Of a stretch of 64,000 bases of DNA, positions 44,785 through 55,307 are shown piece after piece. The stretch is taken from positions 62,001 through 126,000 of the forward strand of contig MKRJ01000013.1 of the NCBI GenBank assembly GCA_001896885.1, read 5' to 3'. The number at the start of each line of letters is the position of its first letter. Position 1 is the first letter of the stretch. This DNA comes from Rhizobiales bacterium 65-79 (GTDB taxonomy: Bacteria; Pseudomonadota; Alphaproteobacteria; Rhizobiales; Rhizobiaceae). The position numbers and the translations under genes are program-made. The notes beneath the pieces are model-generated. The model searched no databases, was not told the origin of the DNA, and worked only from the letters and a program-made list of their open reading frames with translations.

Positions 44785-45483
44785 ATGGTGTATGAAGCCG
44801 CCATGCTGCGCTTCCTCATCATCGACGACCATCCGCTCTTCCGCGAGGCCCTCAGGAGCGCGCTGCACCTCGTCTATCCGGATGCCGAGACGGTGGAGGC
44901 GCGCCTGATCGAGGATGCGCTGGCGCTCCTCGAAGCCGGCCGGGACTTCGATCTCGCCCTGCTCGATCTCTCGATCCCCGATGTCCAGGGCTTCGAAGGG
45001 TTGCTGACGATCCGCACACGCTACCCGCGCCTGCCTGTCGTCGTGGTCTCGGGACATGAGGACCCGCGCATCGTCTCGGAGACGCTGTCCTACGGCGCCG
45101 CCGGCTTCATCCCCAAATCGGCGCGCAAGGACGATCTGGCGAAGGCGATCCGCGAGGTGATGGAGGGTGAGGTCTATGTTCCGGAGAACTTTGCCGAACA
45201 GCCTGTGGACGCCGCTCGCGAGGACCGCGCCGAACTCGTGCGCCGCCTCGCCACGCTGACGCCGCAGCAGATGCGGGTGCTCGGCATGCTCAGGCAAGGC
45301 TTGCTCAACAAGCAGATAGCCTTCGAGCTTCAGGTGGGCGAGACGACGGTGAAGGCGCATGTCTCTGAGATATTGCGCAAGCTCCAGGTCTATAGCCGCA
45401 CGCAGGCCGTGATCGAGGTTTCGCGGCTGGAGCATGGAGAACTGTTCCGCGAAGGCGACGGCTTCGCGGCACGGGGAGAGTAG
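44785..45483 (+). CDS. LuxR/NarL-family response regulator
   Basis: Two-component regulator of about 232 residues. The N-terminal receiver starts FLIIDDHPLFREAL, with phospho-Asp in DLALLDLSIPDVQG and conserved Lys in FIPKSARKDD. The C-terminal GerE helix-turn-helix is LTPQQMRVLGMLRQGLLNKQ to VGETTVKAHVSEILRKLQV. The start is uncertain: ATGs at 44761, 44785 and 44803 are possible. It converges with the hybrid kinase/FIST pair and is the obvious candidate output partner. It resembles the ErbR/AgmR type seen with NahK-like kinases. Confidence 0.85.
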   Translation: MVYEAAMLRFLIIDDHPLFREALRSALHLVYPDAETVEARLIEDALALLEAGRDFDLALLDLSIPDVQGFEGLLTIRTRYPRLPVVVVSGHEDPRIVSETLSYGAAGFIPKSARKDDLAKAIREVMEGEVYVPENFAEQPVDAAREDRAELVRRLATLTPQQMRVLGMLRQGLLNKQIAFELQVGETTVKAHVSEILRKLQVYSRTQAVIEVSRLEHGELFREGDGFAARGE

Positions 45484-45595
45484 CGGCAGCGGGCAATGGG
45501 CAGTCGGCGCAACGCTGAATCCGGCTTGCGGGATTTGCAGGAGTCCGAAAGTTCTATCCGACTGCTCTTGCCGGCTGCTTGTTCGACTGCCGTCC

Positions 45596-46936
45596 TCATG
45601 CCAGCAGATGCGCCATCAACGCCCTCAGCTCCGCCGGCTTCACCGGCTTGTGCATCAGCTCGATGCCGGATTGCCGCGAGGTGGCGGCAAGCGCCTCGGA
45701 CGGATCGGCGGTGACGATCAGCGCAGGCACCGCGCGGCCGAGATATTGCCGCGCTTCGCCGATGGTGATCGAGCCGAGATCGCCATGGTCAAGATGCTGG
45801 TCGGCGATGATGAGGTCCGGCACCCAGCCGGTATCGCCAAGGCGTCCGAGCGCCTCCTGCGTGGATGAGGCGACACGGACGGAGCAATGCCAGCGCTCGA
45901 GCAGCGAGGACATCGCTTCCAGCACCGAATCGTCGTTCTCCACCAGCAGGACGCGGATGCCGTAGAGCCCGTAGAAGCGTGGCGTCCCCGGAGCGTGCGC
46001 CGGCACGGCGCGCCGGACGGGACGGAACGCGGCCGGAACGGCGGACACCTGGAAGACCGTTCCCTTGCCGAGCCTGGAGGTGAAGGAGATGTCGTGCCCG
46101 AGCGCCGAGATCAGGCGCCTCACGATGGCAAGCCCGAGACCCAGCCCGCCGCTCGAGCGCTCCGCCTCGCTGGCATTGCGGCCGCGCTGGAATTCCTCGT
46201 AGACCGCCTCGTACTGTTCCTGGGGTATGCCGATGCCGGTATCCGCCACGACGATCGCGATCCTGCCGGCCTTGCGTCTCGTTCCGACGATGACGCCGCC
46301 CTTCACCGTGTAGCGCAGCGCGTTGGAGATGATGTTCTGCAACACGCGCCGGTAAAGCATGCGGTCGGTTCGGATGACGGCGTCTGTCGGCCGGAAGCGC
46401 AAGTGCAGGCCCTTCTTCGCCGCCATTGGCGAGAAGCCCGACATCAGTGACTGGAAGAGCGGCTGCACTTCGACATCCGAGATTTCCGGCCGCACCACGC
46501 CGGCATCCAGCTTGGAGATGTCGAGCAGCGTCCTGAGCACGTCCTCCATCGTCTCCAGCGCGCTCGACACCTGCGCGGCAAGCCGCCGGCCGTCCTCCGA
46601 CTTCTGGATGTCGGCCAGAGCCGAGATCGAAAGGTGCGCGGCATTGAGCGGCTGCAGCACGTCGTGGCTGGCCGCGGCCAGGAACCGCGTCTTCGACAGA
46701 TTGGCCTGTTCGGCGGCATCCTTGGCCAGCGCTAGTTCGTGGTTCGACTGCTCCAGCCGGCGCAGGGTCGCCCGCAATTCGTCGGTGCGCGCGCGGATAC
46801 GGCTCTCGAGGTTGATCGCGGTCTGGAACAGCGAGAAGGCGTTCGCCTGCTGGTCCATCGAGCGCTCGACCCGCCCGATCAGCGCCTCGTTGATCCGCCG
46901 CAGGCGCTCCACATCGGCGATTTCGTTGAGAGCCAC
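45596..46936 (-). CDS. Soluble hybrid histidine kinase with receiver (NahK/ErcS-like)
   Basis: Cytoplasmic kinase of 446 residues. After a coiled coil (about 1-75) come H-box AAASHDVLQPLNAAHL, N-box IISNALRYT, D-box DTGIGIPQ, G-box GGLGLGLAIV, and a C-terminal receiver with LLVENDDSVLEAM, phospho-Asp in DLIIADQHLD and Lys in MHKPVKPAE. The HDVLQPLNA form is characteristic of NahK/ExaD-type kinases. It has no membrane segment or input domain, so it must take its signal from a partner, most likely the FIST protein encoded 3 bp upstream. Confidence 0.88.
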   Translation of the reverse strand: MALNEIADVERLRRINEALIGRVERSMDQQANAFSLFQTAINLESRIRARTDELRATLRRLEQSNHELALAKDAAEQANLSKTRFLAAASHDVLQPLNAAHLSISALADIQKSEDGRRLAAQVSSALETMEDVLRTLLDISKLDAGVVRPEISDVEVQPLFQSLMSGFSPMAAKKGLHLRFRPTDAVIRTDRMLYRRVLQNIISNALRYTVKGGVIVGTRRKAGRIAIVVADTGIGIPQEQYEAVYEEFQRGRNASEAERSSGGLGLGLAIVRRLISALGHDISFTSRLGKGTVFQVSAVPAAFRPVRRAVPAHAPGTPRFYGLYGIRVLLVENDDSVLEAMSSLLERWHCSVRVASSTQEALGRLGDTGWVPDLIIADQHLDHGDLGSITIGEARQYLGRAVPALIVTADPSEALAATSRQSGIELMHKPVKPAELRALMAHLLA

Positions 46937-46939
46937 GGT

Positions 46940-48253
46940 CTATTCCGCCGCTTCGGCGCGCGGGGCCGCCTGCCGCCCGAAGGCGATGCCGGTGAGCGTC
47001 TGGTTCAGATGCATGGACTGGTACTGCTCGCCATAGGTGCCGAAGCCGACCACATTGTATTTGCGGTAGAGCTCGGCCATCGGCCTCATGATCTGCCGGT
47101 TGGCCGCGTCGATGCGGCGGTAGCAGCAGTCGAAGCCGAGCACCATGTCGATGCCGTCGAGCCGCCGGTCGAGATCGTCGAGCGCCGAGCGGGTGGATTC
47201 GACCATGCCGCGCGCCTCGGCGAGCGTCAGGACGACGCCGTCGTCGATGGCGCATGCGAAGGCTAGCGAGCCGTCCGCCCCGGCATCCCGTATGGCGCGG
47301 CAGAAATATTCGCCGCCGACGCGCACGACGACCGGCGAGGAGGCGAAGGTCATCTGCGAGAGCGAGTGCGCATCCTTGCCGAGGGCGTCGGCATATTCGG
47401 CCGCCGCCGGCCGGGCATTGAACTCCGAGACGACGCGTCGGTCCGGGTCCGACGCCGTAACGACGAATTTCGCGTCCGTCGGGATGAAATTGTCCGTCTT
47501 GAAAATGTTGAAGGGGAGGTCGGTAGCGACGAGGAGGATGACCGCGCTGTCGGAGCGGACCGCGCCGTTGTGGAACAGCATGGGCTTCTGCCATCTCAGG
47601 TCGTCGCCGGCCGAGCCGCCGACCAGCGGAATATCGTCCAGCGCCCAGTGGATGGCGGCCGTCACCGCCTCCTCGGCGAAGGACATGCCGTCGATCAGGC
47701 ACATGGCGAAGCGCTTTCGCCCCGGCCCGCCGTCGCCGCAATCGTCGAGTTCGTGGATGAGGCGCTCCACCTCGCCCGCGACCGTATGCATGCCTGAAGT
47801 CGATATGTTCTCGATCAGGGCCGAGCGGACGGTGAAATGCGCCGCCGGCAGCAGGATCGCCAGCGCCTCACCGTCGCCGATGCCGTCCGGCGTTATCTCG
47901 CCCGCCGTCGTGCAGCCGGCATGGGAAAGCCGTGGCGCATGCCTGCGCATGGCCGCCTCGACGGCCTCCGACGTGAAGAGCGACGGCGAATGGAAGATGA
48001 AGGCGAAGGCGGCTTCGCATTTCTCCGCCTCCTCAGCCGCCATTCGCGCCAGGCCCTCCGCGTCGATGCCCGGTGCGGTCAGCGCGACGATGCCGCAATC
48101 ATATCGGGTACGCTCGGCCACCGCGTGACCATCTCCCTCGGCCTCCGGCTTCTTTTCCTTCGCCGGCCCTGCCGCATCATTGCCGGCAATTTTCCGTTTG
48201 GCAACTTGCGTCCGGACCCCTCTTCGGTCGAAAGTACAATATGACGTGCTCAT
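46940..48253 (-). CDS. FIST-domain sensory protein (NosP-like)
   Basis: Protein of about 437 residues with FIST_N (about 60-240, starting at YDCGIVALTAPGID and SHAGCTTAGEITPDG) and FIST_C (about 250-430, ending GFGTYGEQYQSMHLNQT). FIST proteins bind small ligands; the NosP branch binds nitric oxide through haem and controls a co-encoded kinase. Co-transcription with a NahK-like kinase 3 bp downstream supports this subgroup. Haem binding cannot be confirmed by eye. The start is uncertain, with ATGs at 48253 and 48271. It is divergent from the CO-dehydrogenase-like operon. Confidence 0.85.
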   Translation of the reverse strand: MSTSYCTFDRRGVRTQVAKRKIAGNDAAGPAKEKKPEAEGDGHAVAERTRYDCGIVALTAPGIDAEGLARMAAEEAEKCEAAFAFIFHSPSLFTSEAVEAAMRRHAPRLSHAGCTTAGEITPDGIGDGEALAILLPAAHFTVRSALIENISTSGMHTVAGEVERLIHELDDCGDGGPGRKRFAMCLIDGMSFAEEAVTAAIHWALDDIPLVGGSAGDDLRWQKPMLFHNGAVRSDSAVILLVATDLPFNIFKTDNFIPTDAKFVVTASDPDRRVVSEFNARPAAAEYADALGKDAHSLSQMTFASSPVVVRVGGEYFCRAIRDAGADGSLAFACAIDDGVVLTLAEARGMVESTRSALDDLDRRLDGIDMVLGFDCCYRRIDAANRQIMRPMAELYRKYNVVGFGTYGEQYQSMHLNQTLTGIAFGRQAAPRAEAAE

Positions 48254-48354
48254 GCCGGACTGCATTGTCATGCGGCTTCGGCTGATCGCGGCAGGTACGG
48301 CTTGAGAGCGCCGCCTGGAATAGGCCCGGCGCGTCCGGAAATGAGGGAGCACAT

Positions 48355-48855
<501 letters not shown>

Positions 48856-48871
48856 TCGGCAGTCGGTATTA

Positions 48872-48961
48872 GGCAGTCGGCAATCGGATGGACGGGAGGA
48901 GATCGGGAAGCGGGTTCGGCGCGAAGATTTTTCGACTGCCGACTGCCAATTGCCGATTGCC
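48872..48961. repeat. Inverted repeat of GGCAGTCGGCAATCGG units between coxS and coxL
   Basis: Two related units (GGCAGTCGGTATTA, then GGCAGTCGGCAATCGG at 48872-48887) face inverted counterparts at about 48938-48961. The region nearly fills the 126-bp gap between coxS and coxL. A partial relative lies at 45487-45598, between the response regulator and kinase genes. Confidence 0.7.
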
Positions 48962-48981
48962 TCACCACGGAGGAGACTCAT

Positions 48982-51336
48982 ATGGGCGTTGAAGGCATCG
49001 GCGCGCGGGTCGCGCGAAAGGAAGACAGGCGCTTCGTCACCGGCGCCGGCCGCTACGTGGACGACATGGTCGTTCCGGGCATGAAGCACGCGGCGTTCGT
49101 GCGCAGTCCCTACGCGCATGCGGACGTGAAGAAGATCGACGTGAAGGCCGCCGAGGCCATGCCGGGCGTCATCGCCGTGCTCACCGGCAAGCAGCTCAAG
49201 GGCGACGGCATCGGCAATCTCATCTGCGGCTGGATGATCCATTCCAAGGACGGCACGCCGATGAAGATGGGCGCGTGGTCGCCGCTCGCCGTCGACCGGG
49301 TGCGCTATGTCGGCGACGCAGTGGCGATCGTCGTCGCCGAGACCAAGGGCCAGGCGCGCGACGCCGCCGAGGCTGTCGAGGTGACCTACAGGGAGAAGAA
49401 GGCGGTCGTCGATCCGGCCAGGGCGCTCGCCAAGGGCGCGCCGCAACTCCATCCCGAGGCCGAGGGCAACCTGATCTACGATTGGGAAATCGGCGACGGC
49501 AAGGCCGTGGACGCCGCGATCGCCAGCGCCGCGCACGTCACCCGGCTCCACATCGTCAACAACCGGCTCGTGCCGAACGCGATCGAGCCGCGCGCCGCGC
49601 TCGGCCACTACGACAAGGCGGAAGACCATTTCACCTGCTGGACCACCAGCCAGAACCCGCATGTCGCGCGCCTCGTCATGAGCGCCTTCTACAACGTCGC
49701 GCCGGAGAACAAGCTGCGCGTCATCGCGCCCGATGTCGGCGGCGGCTTCGGCTCCAAGATCTTCATCTATCCGGAGGAGATCGTCTGCCTGTGGGCGTCG
49801 AAGCGCACCGGCGTGCCGGTGAAATGGGTCGCCGACCGCACCGAAAGCTTCATGACGGACGCGCATGGGCGCGACCACGTAACCGAAGTCGAGATGGCCT
49901 TCGACAAGGATAACAGGATCACCGCGCTCAAGGTCGACACGATCGCCAATTTCGGCGCCTACATGTCGCTCTTCTCCTCGTCGGTTCCGACCTATCTCTA
50001 CGCCACGCTGCTTTCGGGCCAGTACAATATCCCGGCCATCCACGCGAATGTCCGTGCCGTCTACACCAACACCAGCCCGGTCGACGCCTACCGCGGCGCC
50101 GGCCGTCCGGAAGCGACCTACGTCCTCGAGCGCACGATGGAGACCGCCGCGCGGGAGCTCGGCGTCTCGCCGGCGGAATTGCGCCGTAAGAACTTCGTCA
50201 CGCAGTTCCCGCATCAGACGCCGGTCATCATGGCCTATGACGCGGGCGATTACGCCGCCTCCCTCGACGCCGCGATGAAGGCGGCCGACTATGCCGGCTT
50301 CTCCGAGCGGAAGAAGGCGGCGGCAAAAAAGGGCAAGCTGCGCGGCATCGGCATGAGCTGCTACATCGAGGCGTGCGGCATTGCCCCGTCCGCCGCGGTC
50401 GGCTCGCTCGGCGCCGGCGTTGGCTTGTGGGAATCGGCCGAGGTGCGCGTCAACGCCGTCGGCACGATCGAGGTGCTGACCGGCTCGCACAGCCACGGCC
50501 AGGGCCACGAGACGACCTTCGCGCAGCTGGTGGCCCAGCGCCTTTCCGTGCCGCTCGACACCGTCTCCATTGTCCATGGCGACACCGACAAGGTGCAGAT
50601 GGGCATGGGCACCTACGGCTCGCGCTCGGGCGCGGTCGGCATGAGCGCCGTCTTCAAGGCCCTCGACAAGGTCGAGGCCAAGGCGAAGAAGATCGCCGCC
50701 CACCTGATGGAAGCCGACGAAGCCGACATCGTCATCGAGAACGGCGAACTCAAGGTGGCCGGCACGGACAAGAAACTGCCCTGGTTCCAGGTGGCGCTTG
50801 CTTCCTACACCGCCCACAATTTGCCGGCGGGCATGGAGCCCGGGCTGAAGGAGACGGCGTTCTACGATCCGTCCAACTTCACCTTCCCGGCCGGCTGCTA
50901 CATCTGCGAAGTCGAAATCGACCCGGATACCGGCGTCACCGAGATCGTGCAGTTCGTCGCGGCCGACGATTTCGGCAACATCATCAACCCCATGATCGTC
51001 GAAGGCCAGGTCCATGGCGGCATCGCGCAGGGCATCGGCCAGGCGCTGCTCGAAGGGTGCCGCTACGATCCGGCCTCCGGCCAGCTCGTGACCGCGAGCT
51101 ACATGGACTACACCATGCCGCGCGCCGACGATTTGCCGTCCTTCAAGGTGTCGACGTCGAACACGCCCTGTCCGAGCAATCCGCTCGGCATCAAGGGCTG
51201 CGGCGAGGCCGGCGCCATCGGCTCGCCGCCGGCGGTCATCAACGCCGTCACCGACGCCATCGGCGACAACGACCTCACCATGCCGGCGACGCCGCTGAAG
51301 GTGTGGACGGCGCTGAAGGCAGCGACAAGGCATTAG
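48982..51336 (+). CDS. coxL: Form II CO-dehydrogenase-like molybdenum large subunit
   Basis: Molybdopterin subunit of 784 residues. Molybdopterin motif [14 protein letters not shown] and catalytic Glu in [14 protein letters not shown] are present. The active-site loop reads [12 protein letters not shown] (about residues 370-381), the form II (BMS) signature, not the AYXCSFR loop of true form I CO dehydrogenase that carries the Cu-binding Cys. Form II proteins have been reported to oxidise CO poorly or to use other substrates, so CO as substrate is uncertain. No coxD, coxE, coxF or coxG accessory genes are in view. Confidence 0.88.
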   Translation: MGVEGIGARVARKEDRRFVTGAGRYVDDMVVPGMKHAAFVRSPYAHADVKKIDVKAAEAMPGVIAVLTGKQLKGDGIGNLICGWMIHSKDGTPMKMGAWSPLAVDRVRYVGDAVAIVVAETKGQARDAAEAVEVTYREKKAVVDPARALAKGAPQLHPEAEGNLIYDWEIGDGKAVDAAIASAAHVTRLHIVNNRLVPNAIEPRAALGHYDKAEDHFTCWTTSQNPHVARLVMSAFYNVAPENKLRVIAPDVGGGFGSKIFIYPEEIVCLWASKRTGVPVKWVADRTESFMTDAHGRDHVTEVEMAFDKDNRITALKVDTIANFGAYMSLFSSSVPTYLYATLLSGQYNIPAIHANVRAVYTNTSPVDAYRGAGRPEATYVLERTMETAARELGVSPAELRRKNFVTQFPHQTPVIMAYDAGDYAASLDAAMKAADYAGFSERKKAAAKKGKLRGIGMSCYIEACGIAPSAAVGSLGAGVGLWESAEVRVNAVGTIEVLTGSHSHGQGHETTFAQLVAQRLSVPLDTVSIVHGDTDKVQMGMGTYGSRSGAVGMSAVFKALDKVEAKAKKIAAHLMEADEADIVIENGELKVAGTDKKLPWFQVALASYTAHNLPAGMEPGLKETAFYDPSNFTFPAGCYICEVEIDPDTGVTEIVQFVAADDFGNIINPMIVEGQVHGGIAQGIGQALLEGCRYDPASGQLVTASYMDYTMPRADDLPSFKVSTSNTPCPSNPLGIKGCGEAGAIGSPPAVINAVTDAIGDNDLTMPATPLKVWTALKAATRH

Positions 51337-51474
51337 GATCAACCATGCGGGTGCCGCGCCAATCCGAGCGAAGCGAGGCAAGGTCGACCGGCCGCCGGGC
51401 AGGATTGCCCGCCCCCGCGGAGGGCCAGCGAGCGCAACGCGCGAGCGCGCGGCCCGTGAGCGAAAGGACATAAG

Positions 51475-52287
51475 ATGTATTCCCTCAATTACCACCGCGC
51501 TTCGTCCGTTGCCGACGCCGTCAAGCTCGCCAAGAAGGGCGACGACGTGAAATACCTCGCCGGCGGCATGACGCTGATCCCCGCGATGAAGACGCGGCTT
51601 TCGGCGCCGAGCGACCTCATCGATCTCGGCCATATCGGCGAATTGAAGGGCATCAAGGTGTCCGGCAAGAACGTCACCATCGGCGCCGGCACGACCCACG
51701 CGGAAGTGGCGGCGAACGAGAAGCTGAAGGCAGTCTGCCCGGCCGTCTCCGATCTCGCCGCGCATATCGGCGACCCGGCCGTGCGCCACAAGGGCACCAT
51801 CGGCGGCTCGATCGCCAACAATGACCCGGCGGCCGACTATCCGGCCGCGCTCCTGGCGCTCGACGCGACGGTGGTCACCAACAAGCGCGAGATCGCGGCG
51901 GCGAAGTTCTTCACCGGCCTGTTCGAGACCGCGCTGAAGGACGGCGAGATCGTCACGGCCGTGAGGTTCACGGCGCCGGCCAAAGCCGGCTATGAGAAAT
52001 TCCGCAATCCCGCCTCGCGCTACGCGATGACGGGCGTCTTCGTCGCCAAGGGCAAGGCCAATGGCAAGGACGATGTGCGCGTCGCCGTGACCGGAGCGGG
52101 CGAGAACGGCGTCTTCCGCTCGAAGGAGATCGAAGCCGCGCTGTCGAAGAAGTTCGACGCCGCCGCCGTCGAAGGCGTGAAGGTACCGTCGAAGAACCTC
52201 ATGTCGGACATCCATGCCTCCGCGGACTATCGCGCCGCGCTGGTGGTGGTGATGGCGAAACGCGCGACGGCCAAGGCCAACAGTTAG
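51475..52287 (+). CDS. coxM: CO-dehydrogenase-like FAD subunit
   Basis: Medium subunit of 270 residues. FAD motifs are [15 protein letters not shown] (about 24-38) and the second, [20 protein letters not shown] (about 102-121), of the CoxM family. It follows coxL after 138 bp that hold no gene but contain GC-rich inverted stretches. With coxS and coxL it completes the hydroxylase. Confidence 0.9.
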   Translation: MYSLNYHRASSVADAVKLAKKGDDVKYLAGGMTLIPAMKTRLSAPSDLIDLGHIGELKGIKVSGKNVTIGAGTTHAEVAANEKLKAVCPAVSDLAAHIGDPAVRHKGTIGGSIANNDPAADYPAALLALDATVVTNKREIAAAKFFTGLFETALKDGEIVTAVRFTAPAKAGYEKFRNPASRYAMTGVFVAKGKANGKDDVRVAVTGAGENGVFRSKEIEAALSKKFDAAAVEGVKVPSKNLMSDIHASADYRAALVVVMAKRATAKANS

Positions 52288-52676
52288 AGGACGTCCGCCC
52301 TCTCCGGAGCCCGGCGAGTACGTGAATACCCCCACCCCTAACCCCTCCCCACAAGGGGGAGGGGAACTTGGTCCAGCGCTGCACGGGGGAAACTTCGACG
52401 GTTTCAGCCTGGAAATCGATGCCGGCGTCTCCCTCCCCTTTGTGGGGAGGGATTAAGGGTGGGGGTAGCGGCCTCGCAGATACACCGACCTTCAAAGCAA
52501 GGCCGCCGGGCTGCCCGGCAGCCTTCTACGAAAGGTGTAGGCGATGCGCCCGCTGCCGCCCTCATTGCATGCCTGCATTGCGATTGCGCCGGTTGACGCA
52601 GGGGCGTGACGATGTCCATCATCCCGCCATCCAGGCGCCGGGGTGGCGGCGCCGAGACAGCGTTCGGGATGGGAAT
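52288..52676. other. Intergenic region between coxM and gnd
   Basis: These 389 bp contain an imperfect inverted repeat at 52327-52467 and then about 200 bp with no convincing gene. The segment 52550-52676 is the likely gnd promoter region; no motif was strong enough to mark. Confidence 0.5.
52327..52467. repeat. Imperfect palindromic repeat downstream of coxM
   Basis: Arms of 37 nt at 52327-52363 and 52431-52467 are inverted copies with a few mismatches, starting TACCCCCACCC. Each arm has an inner palindrome CCTCCCCACAAGGGG. It may double as a transcription stop after the cox genes. Confidence 0.8.
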
Positions 52677-54089
52677 ATGGCGCAAGCGGAAATCGGCCTT
52701 ATCGGCCTTGGGGTGATGGGCTCGAATCTCGCCCTCAACATCGCCGAGAAGGGCCACGCGGTCGCCGTCTACAATCGAACGACTTCCAAGACGGGCGCGT
52801 TCTTCGAATCGGCCGGCGAGCTGCGCCAGCGCATCGTTCCCTGCACGCGGATCGAGGATCTGGTCAAGGCCATCCGGCCGCCGCGCCCGATCATCCTCAT
52901 GGTCTCCGCCGGGCCGGCGGTGGACGAGGAGATCGCCAAGCTGCGTCCGTTCCTGTCGGAGGGCGACATCGTCATCGATGCCGGCAACGCCAATTTCCAC
53001 GACACGGTCCGCCGCTTCGGCGAGTTGGAAGGTTCCGGCCTCGCCTTCGTCGGCATGGGTGTGTCGGGTGGCGAGGAGGGCGCGCGGCACGGCCCCTCGA
53101 TCATGCCGGGCGGTGACAGGAAGGCCTACAGCCGCATCAAGGGCATCCTCAATGCCATCGCCGCCAAGTTCGATGGCGAACCCTGCTGCGCCTGGCTCGG
53201 CGCGGACGGGGCAGGCCATTTCGTCAAGACCATCCACAACGGCATCGAATATGCCGACATGCAGATGATCGCCGAGATATACGGCATCTTCCGCGACGGG
53301 CTGAAGATGAAGCCGAAGGACATCGCCTCCGTCTTCGCCAAATGGAACAAGGGTCGGCTGAATTCCTACCTGATCGAGATCACGGCGTCCGTGCTCGGCA
53401 CCTCCGATCCGAAGACCGGCAGGCCGATGGTCGACCTGATCCTCGACAAGGCCGGGCAGAAGGGCACCGGGCGCTGGTCGGTCATCGAGGCGCAGCAGAT
53501 GGGCGTGCCGGCCACCGCGATCGAGGCGGCGGTCGCGGCGCGCAGCCTTTCCGCGCTGAAGGACGAGCGCGAGGCTGCCGACAAGCTCTACCGCCGCAAG
53601 GTCGGCCTGCCCGAGCAGAAGCCGTTGCCGGCGGACGACCTGGAACTCGCCCTCTTCGCCGGCAAGATCGCCGCCTACGCCCAGGGCTTCGCGGTGATGG
53701 AAGCCGCCTCGCGCGAGTTCAAGTGGAAGCTGCCGATGCCGACCATCGCGAAGATATGGCGCGCCGGCTGCATCATCCGCTCGCAGTTCCTCGACACGAT
53801 CGCCGACGCCTACAAGGCCGGGCCGGTCACCAACCTGCTGGTCGCGCCGAGCTTTGTGAAGATGATGACGGAGGCGCATCCCTCGCTCCGCCGCACCGTC
53901 GCCTGGGCGGCCGAGGCAGGCCTGCCGGTGCCGGCGCTTTCCTCGGCGCTGGCTTATTTCGATGCCTACCGGCAGGGCCGCGGCACGGCCAACCTGATCC
54001 AGGGCCAGCGCGACTTCTTCGGCGCCCACGGCTTCGAGCGGATCGACATGAAGGGCGAGCAGCACGGCCCCTGGAGCGGCCACGGGTAG
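52677..54089 (+). CDS. gnd: 6-phosphogluconate dehydrogenase (decarboxylating)
   Basis: Oxidises 6-phosphogluconate to ribulose 5-phosphate and CO2 with NADP+. The 470-residue length is that of the long enteric-type enzyme. NADP-binding IGLIGLGVMGSNLALNIAEK, the GMGVSGGEEGARHGPSIMPG substrate loop and catalytic KTIHNGIEYADMQMI are all intact. ATG 52677 follows GGGA and matches the family start. It stands alone: zwf and pgl are not adjacent. Confidence 0.95.
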   Translation: MAQAEIGLIGLGVMGSNLALNIAEKGHAVAVYNRTTSKTGAFFESAGELRQRIVPCTRIEDLVKAIRPPRPIILMVSAGPAVDEEIAKLRPFLSEGDIVIDAGNANFHDTVRRFGELEGSGLAFVGMGVSGGEEGARHGPSIMPGGDRKAYSRIKGILNAIAAKFDGEPCCAWLGADGAGHFVKTIHNGIEYADMQMIAEIYGIFRDGLKMKPKDIASVFAKWNKGRLNSYLIEITASVLGTSDPKTGRPMVDLILDKAGQKGTGRWSVIEAQQMGVPATAIEAAVAARSLSALKDEREAADKLYRRKVGLPEQKPLPADDLELALFAGKIAAYAQGFAVMEAASREFKWKLPMPTIAKIWRAGCIIRSQFLDTIADAYKAGPVTNLLVAPSFVKMMTEAHPSLRRTVAWAAEAGLPVPALSSALAYFDAYRQGRGTANLIQGQRDFFGAHGFERIDMKGEQHGPWSGHG

Positions 54090-54097
54090 TTTGGGTT

Positions 54098-54146
54098 TGG
54101 TGCATCCTTAGAGGCTTTGCAAAGCAAAGCCTCTAAGGATGCACCA
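54098..54146 (+). terminator. Perfect 23-bp stem-loop after gnd
   Basis: Perfect arms at 54098-54120 and 54124-54146 (TGGTGCATCCTTAGAGGCTT and its inverse) with an AAA loop lie 8 bp after the gnd stop, between gnd and the convergent LacI gene. There is no U-tract on either side, so it may stop transcription by structure or protect both mRNA ends. Confidence 0.6.
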
Positions 54147-54207
54147 TCAACAGGCTCACTGGTCGATCGGCGCCCGCTGATTTCTGCAGCGATACGCTGC
54201 GCGCTCC

Positions 54208-55218
54208 TCACTCCCGCGCCGGCTTCCCCGGCACGCTCAGGCTCTGCAACGATTTCGCCTCCGCCCCCGCGATCCTTCTCAGCACGGCGGACGACAGCTC
54301 GCGACCGGCGAGCTTGATGTCCTCGTCCACGGTAAAAATCTCGCGGCGGAACCAGTGCAGCAGTCGCGACGACTGCTTCGAGACGAGATCCACGTCGCGG
54401 CCGAGTTTCAGCCCGGCCTCCTCGATTCCGGCAACGATGGCGAAGGTGGCGCCGCCCGAGCCGCTGACGATGCCGTCCGGCCGGTTCGGCCTGCGCATCA
54501 GTTCGGCGATTTTCGCCTTGATGTCACCGATGGGACTGTCCAGCGTGGCGCCGGCGAAGGGCACTTCGCTCGCGCCGCTTTCGTACAGGCCTTCGTGGAA
54601 GCCGTCGCGCATGTGGTAATGGTAGGAGAGCGTCGGCGATGGCCCGAGAAGCATCAGCCGGCGCCGGCCCGCTTTGGCCAGCGCGCGCACCGCCTCGCGC
54701 GCATAGACCAGATTGTCGAAGTCGTGAAAGGCGTGGTCGAGACCCATATCGGTCCGCCCGTGGGTGGCGAACGGAAAGCCGTGCTCCAGCATGTATCTCA
54801 CGCGCGGGTCGTCGGGCTCGGTCCGCGAGATGATGATGCCGTCGGCCGAGCCGGTCTCCACGACGTAGCGCACCGGCTCCATCGGATCGTTGCGCCGCGA
54901 ATAGGGCGTGACGATGAGGTGATACGGCGTGTCGGCCAGCACTTCCGATATGCCGTAGATCAGGTCGGAGCTGAAGCCGGTGACCTCCTGCTCGGTGTTC
55001 AGGATGAGGCTGATGACATTGGTCTTGCCGGTCCTGAGCCGTACGCCGGCGCGGTTCGGGCGATAGCCGACCTGCTTGGCCACGAGCTGCACGCGCCGGC
55101 GCGTCTCCTCGCCGATTTCCGGCGCGTCCTTCAGCGCCCGCGACACGGTGGTGATGCCGAGCCCGGTCATGAAGGCGATCGTCTTCAGCGTCGGGCGCTC
55201 GCCGGCGGGCGTGTCCAT
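54208..55218 (-). CDS. LacI-family transcriptional repressor
   Basis: Sugar-responsive regulator of 336 residues. An N-terminal LacI helix-turn-helix (LKTIAFMTGLGITTVSRALK) with hinge KQVGYRPNRAGVRLRTGKTN is followed by a periplasmic-binding-protein-like sensor domain. ATG at 55218 is the natural start; the frame is open 14 codons further. It is divergent from the sugar ABC operon. Two near-identical palindromes lie in the gap, one before each promoter side, so it probably represses both itself and the operon until a sugar binds. Confidence 0.9.
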   Translation of the reverse strand: MDTPAGERPTLKTIAFMTGLGITTVSRALKDAPEIGEETRRRVQLVAKQVGYRPNRAGVRLRTGKTNVISLILNTEQEVTGFSSDLIYGISEVLADTPYHLIVTPYSRRNDPMEPVRYVVETGSADGIIISRTEPDDPRVRYMLEHGFPFATHGRTDMGLDHAFHDFDNLVYAREAVRALAKAGRRRLMLLGPSPTLSYHYHMRDGFHEGLYESGASEVPFAGATLDSPIGDIKAKIAELMRRPNRPDGIVSGSGGATFAIVAGIEEAGLKLGRDVDLVSKQSSRLLHWFRREIFTVDEDIKLAGRELSSAVLRRIAGAEAKSLQSLSVPGKPARE

Positions 55219-55293
55219 GCTCGTGTTCCGTTCCCAACCCCGATGCCGCCGATAGCACATTTATCGGCCGGTGCGACGGGAAAAGACAATAAG

Positions 55294-55307
55294 CTGCAAC
55301 GTTTCAG
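55294..55307. promoter_or_regulatory. LacI-type operator, copy 1 (regulator side)
   Basis: CTGCAACGTTTCAG is a near-palindrome with central CG and half-sites CTGCAAC and CTGAAAC (one mismatch). It lies 75 bp before the regulator start, suitable for autorepression. The same 16-bp core (CTGCAACGTTTCAGAT) occurs again at 55580. Confidence 0.6.
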
